Of a stretch of DNA of 9,266 nt, positions 6,600-9,266 are shown in pieces; the first letter of the stretch is position 1; each line of letters begins with the position of its first letter. The DNA lies in NCBI GenBank assembly GCA_029858545.1, contig JAOUFA010000129.1, forward strand, positions 1 to 9,266, read 5' to 3'. Both the position numbers and the translations under genes were made by a program. A model generated the notes under the pieces. It ran no database searches. It saw only the letters and a list, made by a program, of their open reading frames with translations, and was not told the origin of the DNA. This stretch comes from Betaproteobacteria bacterium (lineage in GTDB: Bacteria; Pseudomonadota; Gammaproteobacteria; Burkholderiales; SG8-39).

Positions 6600-8351
6600 C
6601 TAATGCAGGCCCGGCTCGCGCACCGGCACGAACGCCTTGCCGGGCGGCGCGAGGTGGTAGCCCTGCAGCAGCGGACAGCCGAGTTCGGTGACCACGCGGC
6701 ATTCCTGTTCGCTCTCGATACCCTCGGCGATCACCTGCACGCCCTCACCGACCGCGTATTCGAGAATGTGCTTGATCAATCTCGATTTGCGGTTGTCCGC
6801 ATCGACTCCGCGCAGCAGGACCGAATCGAGTTTCACGAAATCGGGCTCGAGCAGCGCCAGCGCGTTGAGTCCCGAATAGCCCGCGCCAAGGTCATCGAGT
6901 GCGACCCGGAATCCGCGCTCACGTAGCCTGACGAGCGCCTCGCGGAACTGCGCGTAGTCGCGGATCTTGCCCGCTTCGATGACCTCGAAGACGATTTGCG
7001 ACGAGAACTGGTCGAGCAATGCGCCGCCGTCCGCCAGCAGCTCGGGGTCGTTCAGTTCGTACGGGTGGACGTTGACGAAGATGCAACCGCCCGCGCCCAG
7101 CCTCGGCAGCGGCTCGACCACCATTTCGCGCAGGACTCTTCCCAGCTTGCGGATCATTCCGGCCCGCTCCGCGGTGACGATCAGGTCGGACGGGGTCGGA
7201 AAAGCCTCGGCGCTCGGCCGGCACAATCCCTCGTAGGCGAACACTTCCCAGGTCCCCGCGCGCACGATGGGCTGGTAGACGAAGCTGAACGCGCGCTCGT
7301 CGATCGACCTCTCCAGCGCGGCGACGCGCCGCGCGGCGCGCGAATCGCCCAGCTCGCCGCGCGCGTCCGCGCTCGCCAGGTGCGGCCCGTAGACCGCGAC
7401 GCGGTTGCGCCCGAGTGCCTTCGCGGCGTAGAGCGCGGTGTCGGCGGCGCGTAACAGGTCTTCGCGGTTTCTTCCGTCTTCCGGATAGCAGGCCACCCCG
7501 ATCGACAGCGTGATCGACGGAACCCGGTCATCGAAGGAATTGCGCTCCATGTACTCGCGCAAGCGCTCGGCCTTCGCCGACGCGCCGCCGCGGTCGGTTT
7601 CCGGCAGGATCAGCACGAATTCGTCGCCCCCATAGCGCACCGCCACGTCATGCGGACGCAGCTGCACGCCCATCTTCTCCATGGCGGTCCGCCCATGCAG
7701 CGCACCGGCGAGGCCCTTCAGTACCTTGTCACCCGCCTGGTGGCCGAAGGTGTCGTTGATGTGCTTGAAGTGGTCGAGATCGAAGAAGATGAGCGCGAAC
7801 CCCGCGCGATGGCGCTTGCTGCGCGCGATTTCCGCCTCCAGGCACTGGTGGAAATACGCGTGGTTATAGAGACCCGTGAGGCTGTCGCGCACCGCCATCG
7901 CCTCGAGTACCCGGTTGGTCGCGCGCAATTCCTCGACCAGCTGGCGGTTGCTTCGTTTGACGGCCTGAACCTCGACCACGCGCCGGATGCGCGACAGAAG
8001 CTCGTCGCGCCGATCGAAGGGCTTGACGAGAAAATCCGCGGCCTGCACCCGGATCGCCTCCACGGTCGAGCTGATGCTCGCGTGCGCGCTCATCAGCACC
8101 ACCTCGCAATCGGCGTTGCCGTCCTCGAGGAGCTTGCGCGCGAGATCGAGCCCGTTGCCGTCAGGCAGTTCCTGGTCGAGAAGAACCAGATCGAATTTCC
8201 GCGTATCCAGGAATCCGGCGGCGCTCGCAATGCGCTCGGCCAGCTCGACCTCGAAGCCCACCGATTCGAGCAGCTTTCTGAGCAGCGCGAGAATCGACTG
8301 GTCGTCGTCGACGACGAGGACACGCAGGGTTCGTCCAAATTCAACAGACAT
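6600..8351 (-). CDS. Response regulator with REC, GGDEF and EAL-type domains (c-di-GMP turnover)
   Basis: This 583-residue cytoplasmic regulator probably makes or degrades cyclic di-GMP in response to phosphorylation by an unidentified histidine kinase. The REC domain (about 8-125) has the acidic pocket DDD (15-17), phospho-acceptor Asp59, Ser88 and Lys110. A helical linker (125-155) leads to the GGDEF domain (about 155-322), with intact GGDEF at 241-245 and the inhibitory I-site RPHD at 232-235, so cyclase activity is plausible. The EAL domain (about 340-575) has EGL (374-376) in place of EAL. It keeps Asn427, Glu456, Glu459, Asp486-Asp487, Lys508, Glu543 and Gln563, so phosphodiesterase activity is possible; loop 6 reads DDLGAGYSGL rather than the usual DDFGTGYSSL. 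ATG 8351-8349 has GAGGA just upstream on its strand. The gene converges on coxL, with the palindrome between them. Which activity dominates cannot be told from sequence. Confidence 0.93.
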   Translation of the reverse strand: MSVEFGRTLRVLVVDDDQSILALLRKLLESVGFEVELAERIASAAGFLDTRKFDLVLLDQELPDGNGLDLARKLLEDGNADCEVVLMSAHASISSTVEAIRVQAADFLVKPFDRRDELLSRIRRVVEVQAVKRSNRQLVEELRATNRVLEAMAVRDSLTGLYNHAYFHQCLEAEIARSKRHRAGFALIFFDLDHFKHINDTFGHQAGDKVLKGLAGALHGRTAMEKMGVQLRPHDVAVRYGGDEFVLILPETDRGGASAKAERLREYMERNSFDDRVPSITLSIGVACYPEDGRNREDLLRAADTALYAAKALGRNRVAVYGPHLASADARGELGDSRAARRVAALERSIDERAFSFVYQPIVRAGTWEVFAYEGLCRPSAEAFPTPSDLIVTAERAGMIRKLGRVLREMVVEPLPRLGAGGCIFVNVHPYELNDPELLADGGALLDQFSSQIVFEVIEAGKIRDYAQFREALVRLRERGFRVALDDLGAGYSGLNALALLEPDFVKLDSVLLRGVDADNRKSRLIKHILEYAVGEGVQVIAEGIESEQECRVVTELGCPLLQGYHLAPPGKAFVPVREPGLH

Positions 8352-8626
8352 TCGCTTCCTCGCGGGCTGGATTCCGCAACCAACAATACACGGAGTGGGG
8401 GCGCACCGCCGACGCCTCGGGCACGAACGGTCCAGGGCGGCACTTAACGATGCAGGCTAGCAACCCCATGCGCGGCCCGCTGAGGAACTGCTCCACGGCG
8501 CCAAGGCGCCAAGCCTGAATCCGTTATCAAATGCTAAGCGTACAACGCGCCGTTGTCGCAGCCGCGCGACATATCGCGTCGGCCAACAGAACCTGGAATC
8601 ATTCCGCAAGTCCGGCCCGAATGCGC
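8352..8626. other. Intergenic region upstream of the REC-GGDEF-EAL gene
   Basis: No credible gene is visible here; short frames on both strands have biased, low-complexity translations. It must carry the regulator's 5' leader and any promoter, but I see no strong -35/-10 pair; GCGACA-17-TAGCAT on the - strand is the best and is weak. It contains a tandem 8-bp repeat GGCGCCAA (8497-8504, 8505-8512) and short inverted repeats that could form small hairpins. Confidence 0.5.
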
Positions 8627-8669
8627 AAAAGTGGGCGGGCGCGACGGACTGCGCCGCGCGCCGCGCCAC
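8627..8669 (-). terminator. Probable intrinsic terminator of hslU
   Basis: Read on the - strand, a hairpin begins 7 bases after the hslU stop. GTGG (complement of 8666-8669) and GGCGCG (complement of 8657-8662) pair with CGCGCC (complement of 8638-8643) and CCAC (complement of 8631-8634), with a 3x3 internal mismatch. TTTT (complement of 8627-8630) follows. Further outward pairing of GCGCAA with TTGCGC extends the base. Stem plus T-tract, directly behind a stop codon, is typical of an intrinsic terminator. Confidence 0.55.
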
Positions 8670-8676
8670 TTGCGCG

Positions 8677-9266
8677 TCACAGGACGTAGCGTGCGAGGTC
8701 CTCGTTTTTCGCCAGGTCCGCGAGGCGCGCATCGACGTACGCCGCATCGATCGCGAGCGTGACGGCGCCGCGCCGGCCCGCCTCGAAGGAGATCTCCTCG
8801 AGCAAACGCTCGAGCACGGTGTGCAGACGCCGCGCGCCGATGTTCTCGGTCTTCTCGTTGACCTGAAAGGCGATTTCGGCCAGGCGCCGGATCGCCTCGG
8901 GCCGGAAATCGAGCGTCACGCCTTCGGTCGCGAGCAGCGCCTCGTACTGCTTGATCTGACTCGCATCGGTGGCGACGAGAATGCGCTCGAAATCGTCCAC
9001 TGTAAGCGAGGACAGTTCGACGCGAATCGGAAAACGCCCCTGCAGCTCGGGAATCAGGTCCGAGGGCTTGGCGAAATGAAACGCCCCCGAGGCGATGAAC
9101 AGGATGTGATCGGTCTTCACCATCCCGTAGCGGGTCGATACGGTGGTTCCCTCGACGAGCGGCAACAGGTCGCGCTGCACGCCCTGGCGCGACACGTCGG
9201 CGCCCGCCATTTCGCTGCGGCTCGCGATCTTGTCGATCTCGTCGAGGAAGACGATGCCGTTCGCCT
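8677..9266 (-). CDS. hslU: HslU (ClpY), ATPase subunit of the HslVU protease, C-terminal part
   Basis: This is the last 195 residues of HslU, the AAA+ unfoldase that feeds proteins to the HslV peptidase in the cytoplasm. The gene runs off the right edge, so Walker A and the I-domain are outside the window. Visible are Walker B (GIVFLDEIDKIASR, near 9219-9262), the ADVSRQGVQRDLLPLVEG segment, the sensor-1 region IASGAFHFAKPSDL, the polar stretch IPELQGRFPIRVEL and sensor-2 arginines in IGARRLHTVLERLLEE. The C-terminal tail, NEDLARYVL, matches the tail that docks into HslV in the family. It ends in TGA (8677-8679, complement), followed by a terminator-like hairpin. hslV is expected further right, upstream of hslU. 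ClpX and other AAA+ unfoldases are excluded by these HslU-specific segments. Confidence 0.96.
   Translation of the reverse strand, partial: ANGIVFLDEIDKIASRSEMAGADVSRQGVQRDLLPLVEGTTVSTRYGMVKTDHILFIASGAFHFAKPSDLIPELQGRFPIRVELSSLTVDDFERILVATDASQIKQYEALLATEGVTLDFRPEAIRRLAEIAFQVNEKTENIGARRLHTVLERLLEEISFEAGRRGAVTLAIDAAYVDARLADLAKNEDLARYVL

Noticed and set aside
8457..8747. 96-codon - strand frame downstream of and overlapping hslU
   Set aside because: It overlaps the hslU 3' end in another frame and crosses its terminator hairpin; no motif or ribosome-binding support.

Overview
The window is high-GC bacterial chromosome, roughly two thirds G+C by eye with strong G/C third-position bias. The gene content (form I aerobic CO dehydrogenase genes, an HslU protease ATPase, a REC-GGDEF-EAL regulator) fits a proteobacterium, most likely a beta-proteobacterium. 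That placement is inference and no species can be named. No tRNA, rRNA, CRISPR array, insertion sequence or integrase is visible.

Positions 1-6508 (+ strand) hold a CO oxidation locus. It starts inside a 5'-truncated gene for a small, Met-rich, four-helix membrane protein that I do not recognise (1-519). This is followed nine bases later by coxD (MoxR-type AAA+ ATPase, 529-1416) and then, almost without a gap, by coxE (VWA/MIDAS protein, 1419-2552). After a 227-bp regulatory gap come the structural genes coxM (FAD subunit, 2780-3652), coxS ([2Fe-2S] subunit, 3652-4122) and coxL (Mo/Cu catalytic subunit, 4133-6508). CoxL carries the AYRCSFR active-site loop of genuine (form I) CO dehydrogenases. 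CoxM, CoxS and CoxL form the enzyme that oxidises CO to CO2. CoxD and CoxE are the accessory pair needed to mature its Mo-Cu site. The usual coxF and coxG are not seen here and would have to lie upstream or elsewhere.

The coxE-coxM gap is the most interesting non-coding stretch. It has a plausible sigma-70 promoter (TTGATA-17-TATCGT) embedded in an AT-rich island with two nested, nearly concentric inverted repeats. About 95 bases further down is an 11-bp stem followed by TTTT, an intrinsic-terminator-like hairpin in the coxM leader. A small hairpin then abuts the Shine-Dalgarno of coxM. CoxM most likely starts at TTG 2780 rather than at the upstream ATG 2747: numbering from TTG places both FAD motifs exactly where they sit in the known family.

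The cox locus ends in a perfect 32-bp palindrome (6542-6573) that lies between convergent genes and probably terminates transcription. On the - strand, 6600-8351 encodes a 583-residue response regulator with REC, GGDEF (with intact I-site) and EAL-type (EGL variant) domains, a probable bifunctional c-di-GMP enzyme. A 325-bp gap with an hslU terminator-like hairpin separates it from the 3' part of hslU (8677-9266, - strand), which runs off the right edge. The right-hand genes have no evident functional link to CO oxidation.
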